Shown one piece after another: positions 25,690-36,000 of a DNA stretch of 64,000 bases (position 1 is its first letter; each line of letters starts with the position of its first letter). The notes under the pieces are model-generated. The model was not told the DNA's origin and did no database searches. It saw nothing but the letters and a program-made list of their open reading frames with translations. The position numbers and the translations under genes are program-made. The DNA is from Castor canadensis. Lineage: Eukaryota; Chordata; Mammalia; Rodentia; Castoridae. The stretch covers positions 154,457,779-154,521,778 of the forward strand of contig NC_133393.1 of NCBI RefSeq assembly GCF_047511655.1. Direction: 5' to 3'.

Positions 25690-26170
25690 ACCTGCTCTAA
25701 GCAGGAAGGAGTATTAGCGGAAGGGTGGAGGTAGTGGAGAGAGATTCTGACCCAATTGATTTGGGTCCAGCTTGGTGTTAGGTTCAAGAGCAGCAGGAAA
25801 AGAAAGAATCAGAGAGGTGGCTCAATGGCAATGTAGATTTATTTGGGAACTCACAGAGCTGAAGCTGGAGCCCACGCTCGGCTCACAAACTGGGACAGTT
25901 ATAGGTTAATGGGGTGCCTACCTGCTTCTCTGGGTGGGGAAAATTCTTTTGGTTAGCTGTTGTGGGTGAGGGAAGTTCTTGTGATTAGCTGTTGCTAGGA
26001 TGCCAGGTCTTCAATTGAGCTACATTCTCACCCAAACAGGATATCTGTGCTGCTAGGGACCCTGCAGGTGTTTTTGTTGTTGTTGTTGTTTGTTTGCCTC
26101 CCAGCGGAGGCAGCTTAGATGCAGGACTCATGCTAGCACCTGGATAGTTAGAGTTCCTAGATTATTCTAC
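25690..26170 (-). mobile_element. Possible LTR fragment, antisense
   Basis: The text around GTAGATTTATTTGGGAACTC, ACAGAGCTGAAGCTGGAGCC, and a later repeated GTTAGCTGTTG/GATTAGCTGTTG pair resembles an antisense LTR (reverse AATAAA near 25840). This is weak evidence. Confidence 0.3.
26074..26096 (+). repeat. (GTT)n simple repeat
   Basis: Short run of TTGTTGTTGTTGTTG near a possible LTR. Confidence 0.8.
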
Positions 26171-26559
26171 TGAGAACCACAGTGGTGGAAGAGCTCACAG
26201 AGTTGGGAGGCTTTGGTTTTTGTTATGACCACACAAGCACCATCACCTTTCATTTTTTTGACCTATGTTTCTTCCAGTTCTGCTTAACTTCTTTTAGGAC
26301 AGCCTGAATACCATGCCTCTCCCCAATCATTAGGGTCTCACGGGGTCTCCTGTTCTCTGAGTTTTTGTTCCTGCCTCATGGCAGCTTCAGTCTTGAAAGC
26401 AGAGCACAACACCTTAGGAATTGTTAGTGTAAAAATAAATGCTGGAGGCTTTATTTCACCTTGCTCTAACAACACAGGTTCTAGAATGCCCCGGAAGGTG
26501 TGTTCTCCCCTTCCTCCTTCCTTTGCTGGCTCCAACCTCTGTTTGTAATGTCGCACATC

Positions 26560-26800
26560 CAGACATGAGATCCCTCTCCCTCACCTCTCTGAGGCCTGAA
26601 CCTGCGAAACCCTGGCTCACCTTCAGGACTGTGTCAGTGCCAGTGTTGGGTCACCTCTTTCAGGAAAACCTCTCTGACTACTTCCTTAGTTCCCAGGGTT
26701 TCCTCCATCACTGTCTGCTCAGTGGCATGGGGTTGTCACCGGATATGGAGACACCCCATGAAGGCAAGGAGTGTGTCTAAGTGGTTCAGCATGGGCCCCT
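26560..26800 (+). mobile_element. L2-like fragment
   Basis: The order of CACCTCTTTCAGGAAAACCT, CTCTGACTAC and GAAGGCAAGGAGTGTGTC is L2-like. The call is weak to moderate. Confidence 0.4.
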
Positions 26801-28329
26801 TATAGAAGGGTCATCCCAGGCTCACTTACCATGAGGATGAACGTGGCCCTTGGGAGAGCCTAGGGTGGGGGCGGCTGGGTGGGAGCCACAGGTATGAGAA
26901 GTGGGTTTGAGGAGGCTTGGGAGACCCCAGTGGTTCTCATAGTTTGTGCATGTGGAATAACTTGGAAGTTCATTTTCAGCAGCGCACTGGAGCCTTGGTG
27001 CTTTCATTTCTAGTTCTAATCTCACTGGGCCTGGAATCTTCCAGTAAAGAGAAGGAGGGATTCAGAGGGAATGAGTGAGTGGACCACAGCAGGGGGACAG
27101 CTCCTAGTTGGCAGAGGGCCTTGACTGGGCAGCCACACTGGGGCCACCTCCTTGCTGTAAAATGCAGAGATTGCCCAGTGGCCTTGTCACACAGGGCTCT
27201 GACTGAAAGCCTGCCTGCAGGGATCAGTGTCATTAGGAGGGTATGTGCAGAGCTGGGGATGTCCAGGCCCGGGGCGTTGTCAGCAACGGGAGTGGCTCTC
27301 TCAGAAGTACATCCTGGCTGAAACTGAAGGACAGAAAGGATCCAGCTGCTTAGACACAAGTATCAAATGGCTTTGAAGAGGGCTGAGGCATTTGGCAGGA
27401 GCCAGCTGCACTGGAAGATCCCTGCTGGGGCCTGTCTTCTACTTCTGTCTGTCCTGCTGAGCAGAGAGACAGGCAGGGAGGATAGGACTTGGGTCTCTCG
27501 GGGTTGTGCAAAAGGACAGGGGGGCTGAGGCCAGAAAGTGAGGGCGTCAGAAGTGTGAGGCCAACTTTTGCCTGGAGGGGTGGACATGGGCCAGGGCAAC
27601 TGCTGCTCTCGGAAAGGGAGAGAACACAGCATCATGTGCAAAAATCGCAGGAGGTCTGTGCTCCAGAGGCTGGGCAACGTCAAAGCCATTTGTTTCCTAA
27701 CTTGGGGGAAAAACAGCTGGAAGTGCCAGCTATGAGCTTTCAAACAGACCAAGAGCTGTTTGTTATCAGGAGAGCGATCTGTTGTTCCGAGGAGATTGGG
27801 GAAAGCTGGACTGTCACAGTGGGACATAATGAATGACTTCCTGCTTGGAGCTGATTCCAAGGGTGTGTGTCTGTCCAGGACCAGGGGTCAGAGGGTGGGG
27901 TCCTCCCGCCCCTAACTCCACACATGAACCTCTCTGAAGACCAGTCTCTTACTTTTTTTTTTTTTCAAACGACAAGCAAATGTGCAGCTCATCAACTTTC
28001 TCAACTCTTACATAAAGACTAAGAAAGAGATGCAAATTCAGTGCCAGAAACACCCTTATCTCTCCTGATAACGCAGCCAGAAAACAGGAACCATAGAAGT
28101 TATCAGAACCGGAGTTTTGCTTTGGTTGCCAAGAAACTCAGGGCCAACTTTAGGTGTGATGATTACATCACTCTAGGTTTCTGGCACAATTATTCTGATC
28201 TCAACTGTTCCCTAAAAAAGTTAAATTACATATGAGAAAAATTAAAAATAAAAATCTCACTCATCAAACACAATATCCACCTTCGTTTGGTTTCCTTCTG
28301 GTCCTTAGCCACATTAATGCAGCTTTTGC
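26801..28329. other. Intergenic, nothing recognised
   Basis: GC-moderate sequence. An open frame of 165 codons on the minus strand (27363-27860) shows no recognisable motif. Confidence 0.5.
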
Positions 28330-28560
28330 ACAGCTGTAATTGCACCGGCGCTCAGTTTTGTTTTCTGTGTTTTCACATACTATTAGTTCTCAAATAACCA
28401 TATTTCTATTCCAGCAGACTATTGTGCATTTTCAGTATTGAATGGCTGAATATTGACTACTGTAGTTCCATCAAGGGTGGGCTGTTGTTGGACTTTGCCC
28501 TTCTTCTAGATTTTTGCTATTGTAAATAATTCTTCTATTAAACTAAAAGAGTACAAGTTA
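28330..28560 (-). mobile_element. L1-like 3' fragment, antisense
   Basis: GATTTTTGCTATTGTAAATA followed by ATTCTTC is a hallmark of antisense L1M 3' ends. Boundaries are weak. Confidence 0.4.
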
Positions 28561-28728
28561 TGAAATAAGCAGCACAAAGAGAAATGCAAATGGCTCATAA
28601 ACACAGGAGAAATGCTCCGATAAGTAGAGACATACATTAAAATGACACAGTTTTTGTTTTGCTGGTAGAAAGAGGGGAGGGAGACAGAGCAGCACAGCTT
28701 CTGTGTCTGCCTGATGTATCTTTTTTCT

Positions 28729-28817
28729 TTTATTTCTTGTGGTACTGGGGCTTGAACTCCCAGCCTCATGCTTGCTGGGCAGGCGCTCTCTCACTTGAGC
28801 CATAACCCCAATCCTGC
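28729..28817 (-). mobile_element. ID-type SINE, antisense
   Basis: TGTGGTACTGGGGCTTGAAC, CATGCTTGCTGGGCAGGCGC and CACTTGAGCC form a complete reversed ID unit. Confidence 0.75.
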
Positions 28818-29059
28818 CTGATGTGAAGTCGTCACTTTTTTCCAGGGCATTCATGCCAGGCACCTCCGGGACACAGTCCAGCTCTGAGCTCAGGTTACAC
28901 TGCACCATGGTTTCTAGCCCTGTAAAATTTAAATGTCTCATGACAGAATGGCTAACTAGGTGCGAATATAACTTTCATACTGTCTGTTCACTAGATGTGC
29001 CCTAGTGAGACTCTGATGTTCAGTGAGAAACAGAAGCCTGGATACAAAGTGGCTTTCAG

Positions 29060-29165
29060 GAGAGCCCAGGTTGGGAGTTAGAGGAAATAGATTCGAATCC
29101 CAGCCCTGATAACCTCTATTCTGAGACTTCTGGGGCAAATGCAAGGAATTTGATTACTGGCTATA
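29060..29165 (+). mobile_element. MIR SINE fragment
   Basis: GATTCGAATCCCAGCCCTGA is the MIR B-box region, followed by weaker core text. Confidence 0.5.
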
Positions 29166-29959
29166 AAAGCAGTGGCCAGAGCTTTGGCCTGAGGCTAGCA
29201 CCCCACTCCTGGTGTGTCCCAGGTCTCAGGCGGCTGAGGCTGAGGGCTCATAATGGATGCCTGGCACAAGGGCTGCATTACATATGAGCTCGGAGGTTCT
29301 CCAGAGAGAGTCTATTCTGGAGTGCCACTGCAGTGGGAATGTGAACACCATGACAAACAGCATCATCCAGGAAGCTGAGGCAAGGGGAAGTTTTTAACAG
29401 CAAAATAAGGAGGATGACACAAATTGTTTTGAGAGGTGAGTCTTGGCTACAGTAACAAGGTGGTGGTGTCCATCCAAGGTTGGACAAGAAATCACTGACA
29501 TACTTGCAGAAGTATTTTCTGCGCAAGGCTGAGGCCCTGGCAGTTTCCTGGGATGGTTCCTGCTACCAGTCAATCATGTGTGAGACACACTCCCTCCCAA
29601 CCTCCCAGCTGGATTTGTTGTTTCTGTTAGGGACTGATATGCATGTGGATTTTGACAGGGAACTCAACAGCTTTTAGGGTAAACTTGTCTAGAGGGGAAC
29701 ATCCCCTCTGCTCTCAAGCCTGCTTGCTGACACATAACCCTGAGACACAGGGCTGTGCATTTTGGGCACACTTGGCAGGACTGTGTGGGGATCCTGACAC
29801 CCATGGCAGATTGCCTCTCCCAACGCCTGTGCATCACTCACCTGCACTGCAAGAATCTCAGGCTTGTGATCCCCCCATGGGTATCTAAGAGCTGAGGTCT
29901 ACCCAGAACTGGAGAAGGGACCTAGAATCAGCTTGAGATTTGGTGGTTGAAGTATCCCT

Positions 29960-30205
29960 GAACACAGTCTGGTCTATATCCTTCACTTTGTAGATGGGGA
30001 AACTGAGGCCTGAAAAGAGAATTGCCCAAGTCCAGGCGACAGTGAGTAGGAGGGCAGGACTGGTGCTCTCTTGTTCTGCTACTGAGGGCACCTTGTTGCC
30101 ACCACTGTCACCATTTACTAGCTCCATTTGACATGAGGTACAGAAAGGGTAAGTGTCATACTCAAGGTTAGAGAGCCAGGAAGTGGACAAGCCTGATTGG
30201 ATCTG
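29960..30205 (-). mobile_element. MIR-like SINE fragments, probably two
   Basis: TGTAGATGGGGAAACTGAGG and, about 100 bp later, GACATGAGGTACAGAAAGGG with GTTAGAGAGCCAGGAAGTGG are both MIR text in reverse. Confidence 0.5.
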
Positions 30206-30559
30206 GGTACTCTGGCCTCAGAGCTGTCCCTTCCTCTCAATCTTGGTCACCACCTCCAGACTCTGAGAGTTCCCAGTGGTTGCCAGCTTCCCTGACACCT
30301 GGTGGCTGACTTACCAAGTCACTAGCCATTAGATAAGAAGATCTGGAAGACAGGCCTGTGACAAGGACCTAAGAAAAGGGAGCTTAGAACCAGAGTGAGC
30401 TGATGGAGCCTCAGGGCAGGCTGAGGACTTCCCTGCTCCTGCCTCTTCCTGGCCTGGCCCTCCCCAGCTGCTGCAAGCCTGACATAGGCCTCCCCTCCCC
30501 ATGATCCTTCTGTCCAGCACTTAGGGCAGTGCTGGTGCCCACAGGAATGAGTGGGAGTC

Positions 30560-31240
30560 ACCCACTCCTCCTGCCCCATTTCCACAACTCCTACTCTGCC
30601 AACTACATGCCAGCCACTACCTTCCTACATCACCAGGGCCAACTGCTGCAACCCCATCTGGACTTACTGGTTCTGCTTCAGTGATCCTGGGCTCCACTCA
30701 GCAGCTACAGCCAGAACCACTCTTCCAACCCTTCTTGGACATCTTCTGGCTTCATTCCTCTTCTCTGCCTATTTCTGATAGTCTCCTGGCTGACCTTCCC
30801 CCACAAGTGCCCCCTTTGCCTCAGCCACTTTCTTTTAGTCCTCTACACTCTTTCCAGAGCACTCTTATTTCCCTATGGCTAAAAACAAACAAACACACAC
30901 ACACACACACACACACAAAGCCATCAAATTCTCAATAGCAAATACTAATGGGTATGAAACCTATCGGCTCATGACCACCTCCCCACAGGCTCTGCATATG
31001 TGCATATACTTGGGTGTCCCACATCAAAATGATCTCTGATCATCTCCCCTAGTGCCCAGCTGCCACTGAGCCTTCACAGAGGCTGTTTCTTCTGCTCTTC
31101 CCACCCCTCTGCCAACCTTTCAACAGCAAGCCCCACCTCACCTCTGTTGGGAGTCCTCCTTTATTGGGAGGCAGTTAGAATGAGGGCCCCTTCTCCAGCT
31201 TTCCCGGGCTCTCTGTAAACCTCAAGCATGAGGCATCTTG
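30560..31240 (+). mobile_element. L2-type LINE fragment
   Basis: This C/T-rich stretch runs through CTCCACACT, CTTTCCAGAGC, CAGAGGCTGTTTCTTCTGCT and CTTCCCACCCCTCTGCC. It reads like L2 3' sequence in sense direction, with a (CA)n tract at 30894-30917. The identity is a resemblance only. Confidence 0.5.
30890..30917 (+). repeat. (CA)n microsatellite
   Basis: AAACACACACACACACACAC inside L2-like sequence. Confidence 0.9.
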
Positions 31241-31323
31241 TAGGGAAATGAGATTTTTGTTTTTTAAAAACAAAAATTGAACTGAATTCATTCAGAAAAG
31301 GGCAGTTAGGAATAGTAGTTCTC

Positions 31324-31440
31324 CACTATAGTCCCAGATACTCAGGAGGCTGAGGCAGGAAGGTCATCTGAGCCCAGGAGTTTGATACTGGCCTGGGAGA
31401 CATAGTGAGACCCTGTCTCAAAATAAAATAGAGTAAAATA
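31324..31440 (+). mobile_element. B1 monomer SINE
   Basis: GATACTCAGGAGGCTGAGGC, GATACTGGCCTGGGAGACAT and AGTGAGACCCTGTCTCAAAA with an A-rich tail are B1 text. Confidence 0.8.
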
Positions 31441-31985
31441 AAAGAACACATTTCAGAAGTGAACTGCTTGATGTATTTTCACAAACTGAATCCAGTCTTG
31501 TAACCAACACCCACATTAAGAAAACTTCTAGGGCTGGGACCTGGGCTCAAGTGGTAGAGCGCCTGCCTTGCAAGCACAAAGCCCTGAGTTCAAATTAGAG
31601 TACAGCCAAAAAACAAACAAACAAATCCTGCTCCCCATCTGCCTCCTCACGTTAGCTACAGACACTGCCCACCCTGGGTATCTCCAGTCTCCTCACTTCT
31701 GACCTCTCCTTGTCCTTCCTACAAAGCCTCACAGTATGTGTTGGTGTGAGATTCACCCGGTTGTATGAGCTGTCGATCCTCCCTTGAGTGACTATCTGGG
31801 GACTCATTCTGCTGAGCATGGTGTCTGGCGAGTCCCCCTTGGAGGCTGTGATGGACAGTGCCACCAGGAACATTCTAGCTATGTCTCTGCCTGTGTGCAT
31901 GTGTGTCTGCGTTTTATTCTGCGGGGTATATTATGGGAATGGAATTGTCACGTCCAGGATCCATACATCCAGCTAACCGCAGTTC
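31440..31985 (-). mobile_element. L1M 3' end, antisense, just upstream of the FBLN1 CpG island
   Basis: Text such as CAGTCTTGTAACCAACACCC and later GGTATATTATGGGAATGGAA with TTGTCACGTCCAGG matches antisense L1M 3' UTR. An ID SINE splits it at about 31530-31625. It ends within about 100 bp of the CpG-rich promoter region. Confidence 0.6.
31530..31627 (+). mobile_element. ID-type SINE
   Basis: GGGCTCAAGTGGTAGAGCGC, CTGCCTTGCAAG and CCCTGAGTTCAAATTAG with an (AAAC)n tail are ID text. It splits an antisense L1M fragment. Confidence 0.8.
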
Positions 31986-32167
31986 CTATGGGCGCCTCCA
32001 GGGGCTACCGGTCGATCCCTGCACCCAGGTTTGGGTTTTTAAAGTAAGACTATCTGTGGTTCCAACGGACTGACTTGTCCTTGGTAATAACCACTAGCTG
32101 GCGGCGGCCATGCGTTCCTGCGCAAAGCGGCTCCGGCCAGCCCTGCGTAATTTTTCGCTGCCTCCTG

Positions 32168-32187
32168 GTGGTGGTGGGGGGGGGGGG
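32168..32187 (+). repeat. G-tract upstream of the FBLN1 promoter
   Basis: GGTGGTGG leads into 12 consecutive G (32176-32187), about 650 bp upstream of the inferred start site. Confidence 0.85.
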
Positions 32188-32773
32188 CGCCAGTGACTTT
32201 CTGGGTCAAACTCTCTTTTCGGTTTAGGATTTGGGGTCCCGGCGAGCCCATCTCATCTCACCAGTGCTGTGAGTGGGGGGTCTGTTCGGTCCTCCCGCCT
32301 TCCGACAGGCAGTCCTTAAGGGCAGAGTCGGATCCCAGCCCGGGACAACCGCAGACCTGGCCATGCGCGGGCTTCGGGCGGCAAAGGCGGGAAAGGCGCA
32401 GACGGAGGGTGCGGGGTTCGCGCGCGGGGAGCCGCGAGTGGCCCGCGCCCTTATTCCCGCTCCGAGAGATCACGGACACTTAAGACCGGGCTCTGCGGGG
32501 ACCCCGTCCTTTCCGCGAGCCGGTCGGGCCGAGCTAACCTTGGATCCTGAGCCCGCGCGGCTGGCTGGCGGGTGGGGAGCGGATCGGATGTCGCAGGCGC
32601 GGGGCTGGGGGCTGGGTGGGGCGCATCCGGCCCGAATGCGCCCCGGGCTGTGCGCCCCTGCCGGGGAGCCTGGCCTGCACTCCCACCCCCAGCGTGGCAG
32701 CGCGCCCCCAGCCGCCCGGGGGCGGGAGGGAGGGTCCCTGAGGGCCCCGGAGCGCGGCGGGGAGGGACACCCG

Positions 32774-32850
32774 CGGCCCCGCCCCCGCCCCCGCCGCGCC
32801 TCCTCCGGGCGGGATAATTGAACGGCGCGGCCCGGCCCCGCGTTGGCTGC
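32774..32850 (+). promoter_or_regulatory. FBLN1 core promoter: tandem GC boxes and TATA-like ATAATT
   Basis: Overlapping CCGCCC/CCCCGCC motifs (Sp1/Sp3-type GC boxes) fill 32774-32800. They are followed by GGCGGGATAATTG, with ATAATT at 32814-32819. A start of transcription about 25-30 bp downstream, near 32840-32850, would give a 5' UTR of about 75-80 nt without any ATG. The motifs are seen directly; the start site is inferred. Confidence 0.65.
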
Positions 32851-32921
32851 CGAGGCTCTTCCGAGCGTGGAGCGCGCTGCCCGCCGCGCCTTTGTCCGCC
32901 GCCCGCCCTCCCGCCGTCCCC

Positions 32922-33003
32922 ATGGAGCCGTCGCGCCCCGTCCCGCTGTCGCTGTCGCTGCTGCTGCTGCTGCTCGGCAGCCTCTCGCTGCTGGCGGCCC
33001 CAG
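32922..33003 (+). CDS. FBLN1: FBLN1 exon 1 coding part: signal peptide
   Basis: This part encodes residues 1-27 plus one base. It reads MEPSRPVP, then a leucine-rich hydrophobic core, then AAP before the donor gtaggg at 33004. The core is a typical secretory signal; cleavage near residues 27-30, just before or within VDAD of exon 2, is inferred from the human protein. Five consecutive CTG codons (32958-32972) give a pure leucine run. The ATG has G at +4 but C at -3, so its context is only moderate. There is no ATG between the TATA-like box and this start, so no competing upstream start is visible. An in-frame TTG at 32892 would extend the frame, but ATG at 32922 matches the family. The exon ends in phase 1. 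Confidence 0.95.
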
Positions 33004-36000
33004 GTAGGGGCGCCCCTGGCCCACGGTCTCCCACCCCAGGCCTTGCATTCCTTGGAAGTTCTCACCTGGACCGCCCCGGGACCGCTGTGTCCCCAGAGCT
33101 GCGTGGCCTGGAGGTCCAGGAGACGTCCCCTCCCCCCTCCCCTCGCCTGACTGGGCCCAAACACTCCCGTTGTTTTAAAGATGGGTCTTTCCACTTCCCA
33201 AACACACCTTCCAGCGGACCCTCTCCCAGCCACCCCGCAAAGGAGGTCCGGACCCCACCCTGGGCCATGGGTGGTGGTGGGGAGAGCACTTTGCGCCTTT
33301 GGTGTAGCTTTTCCTACTGCCCCTCCCACTCCGGTGTGCTTCTCTTAGACCGGGTGGGAGGGGGATGTTATGCCCATCTTGCTGATGGGCAAATTGAGAC
33401 TAGAGTGTGGGGCAATCATTTGTAGAGAAATTAGAAAGTAAAAGGGCAGTCTGGAGGTGTTTAGGGTGATAGCTGGGGTGGGGGCTCCGGGCCGGGGGGA
33501 GGGGGTGGCTACTCCCTCTGCCTGACCTGCCCAGACACAGAAGACTCAAGGCAGTGTTCTTGCGAGGCTCCATGTCCAAGTAGACGAGGGGACAGGCCAC
33601 TCTCAAACCTACAACCCTGTGGCAAGGGGGATGGAGTGTCCTCTAACAGATGGCTGTGGGGGGGTGCGCAGAACCCAATCCCCAGCCCTGGGAGTGACAG
33701 CACCCAGATGATGGTGCTCACCCAGGCTGCCCCTTCTCCCTAATCCTCAAGGCCTGGGGGAGAAGGGGCAGTAACAAAGCCTGTGGATCAGAGCAGTAGT
33801 GCATCCCCCGCTCCCCCCCAACCTAGAGTCCTGATCTCTGACCTCTCTGCTGACCCGTGGCTTCTCAGAGCCATTAGCCAGGCCCAGCCCTCCAGGAGTC
33901 TTTGTTTCTTCTGGGGGCCTAGTTTGGGACCACCCTTGGAATCTCAGAATCTTTATCCCTGGTTTACTTTAGCCTCTTTTGAATTCTCTGATGACCACCC
34001 TCCTCCTTGGTCAAAAGGTCACTATTCCAGATAATGCTCCTGGAGAGTCCAGGGGGGCCTTTGGGAGGGGGAAGGGAGTGGTGTCGCAGTTCCAGGCTCA
34101 CTGTGGCTGAGCTCTGGTTGTTCTGGGCGCTGGCCTTGGCATGTTCCCGATTGCTTCTTGGGTTTGGAGACAGTGTGGGAAGGCATAGGGCTTTAGTGTT
34201 GCTGCCAAGAGTCATGGGGGGGCTTCTTGGAGGTACATTAGAGTCACCACCAAGGGCTAGTGAAAACCCAGAGGGGACACTGGAGCTGAGCAGGGAAACT
34301 CCTGTTGGAAATGTAAGCAACTTCAGGGACCACACACCTTACAGATGAGGAGACAGGTCCAGAGAGAAGGCCTAGCTCAACTCTCAGGCCCCAGGAGTCC
34401 CCACGTCCCCTATCGCTGTTCTGTCCTGCTTGCTGTTGCTAGTCGGTAATGGCTTGCTGCCTCAGTGGTTTTTCTTCACAGAAAGACTCCCAACCTTCGG
34501 TGCCCACTTTCACGAGAAGAACGGAACCCTTTTTGTCTCTTGAATTTTGCCAGTTTAGTTTGGTGTGGTCTGGGAAGAGGGGCCAGAAGGCTGGCTCCTT
34601 TCAGTAGCCTGCAGCCCTAGATGGGGCCATGGGGAAAGGGGAGGTATGGCCCTATCCCTGGACTCCAGAGAGCTGTGAGGTTCACAAGGAAATTGCACTT
34701 AAAAAGGGATCATAGGAAAGACAGACAGCCCGGTGGCTAATCTGCTCAAACTCATTCGGTGACCATAGGCTCCTGACATGCAGACGGCCCTGGTCTTTCT
34801 TGTCAAGTGGCAGAGACAAGCTGCTTGTCTGTCCTGTCTCCTGTGTCCTGTGTCCTGTTGGGCTGTACTGAGCCCCGGGGCAGGAGGGAGTGGGGAGAAG
34901 GAGGGTGTTGAGAAAGACAGTTGTGTTTTCTCCAAAGCTTTCTTGGCCTCTGACTCCAGCCACAAAGTTTCTGTCTGATTATAAGAAAGTCATGTTGGGA
35001 GGGAGAACAAAGGCGAGAGAGGACTTGGCACAGGACCATGTGGCCTGTGCCGCAGCTCCTGGAAGTTTCCCAGTCAGGAGGTGGGGGTTGGAAGGGCCTA
35101 ATGCACTAAGATGAGATAAGGTGCCTCTTCTGTAGGGCTCGTGCAGCCCCTCCTGGCCCTGCCCAAGGCCCCCACCTTGGGGCTGTGCGTGCTACTCTGC
35201 TGGATTGTGGGGGCAGGAGTGGGGAGCCCAGCTCACTGGTCTTCAGGTCCTGGCAGAGAGCCTGGGTGCCTGTGGCACTGAAAACCAGCTTCCTATTTGA
35301 AGTAAAGGACCGTGCGTGAGATGGTGTGGTGGTTCCCTCATTTGTAAAATGGAAATAAGGAATCCTACTTGTTAGGTTGCTTTGAGAACTGAGGGAGGGA
35401 ACCTGGGTGGGGGTGTTATTCTTATTTGCCATTATTTGTAGCATCCTCCTTCTCAGGTAGGACAGTATGGGTTAACTAAAGACTGTTCTGAAGGTTTTGC
35501 TAAGACTGGAGCTCCCAGCCAGGAGCTGAGAAGGAGCAGCTGTTGCAGCTGTAATTGGCCAGCCCACCCTTTCCTTCATGGGGCATCCCCTTTTGCTGAA
35601 CCAAATCTTCGTGGCAGTCAGAGAAGACTTCTTGGAGGAAGCAGTGTGCAAACTGGCACTGTATGGAGGAGAAGTCATCCCCTGAGTTTGTGGGCAGGAC
35701 TGGGAGCATGGTGACTGGAGTGCTCCTGGCACAGAGAAGGGCCTAAGCAAAGGCCTGGATGGCAGAAGAACATGGGAGATGCCAGGGAGCTTGCAGGAGT
35801 TCTGTCTGCCCCCTTCACACCCGGGAATTGAGCAGGGGTTACTGTGGTACGAAGGCTTGACAGGCAGTGTTTTAGGAAAACAGTTCTAATAGGGGACATG
35901 ATAATTTTGCCAGTACAATTTATATGACAAAAAATTTCCCTTTTGCAAAATATCAAATAACAATTTGATTAATAGATGCGTTGGCAGGCCCCTGTGGTTC

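Larger units (their letters stand above)
32090..33090. promoter_or_regulatory. CpG island covering FBLN1 promoter, exon 1 and intron 1 start
   Basis: CpG dinucleotides and GC content rise sharply at about 32090, peak at about 32330-33000, and fall away after about 33090, in contrast to the CpG-poor flanks. This is the expected unmethylated promoter island of a widely expressed gene. Edges are by eye. The long open frames on both strands here come from GC-rich composition and are not genes. Confidence 0.85.

Noticed and set aside
27363..27860. 165-codon minus-strand open frame
   Set aside because: No recognisable domain, and a competing open frame lies on the plus strand over the same DNA.
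32273..32821. 182-codon plus-strand open frame upstream of FBLN1
   Set aside because: It is compositional, like the antisense frame, and lies mostly upstream of the inferred transcription start. No motif is seen.
32892..32921. Upstream in-frame TTG as a FBLN1 start
   Set aside because: Initiation at TTG is not expected in a mammalian gene; ATG at 32922 gives a normal signal peptide matching the family.
32451..33329. 292-codon open frame on the minus strand across the FBLN1 CpG island
   Set aside because: The low stop-codon density follows from GC-rich, CpG-rich DNA. The product is low-complexity R/G/P/A with no domain, and it overlaps FBLN1 exon 1 on the other strand.
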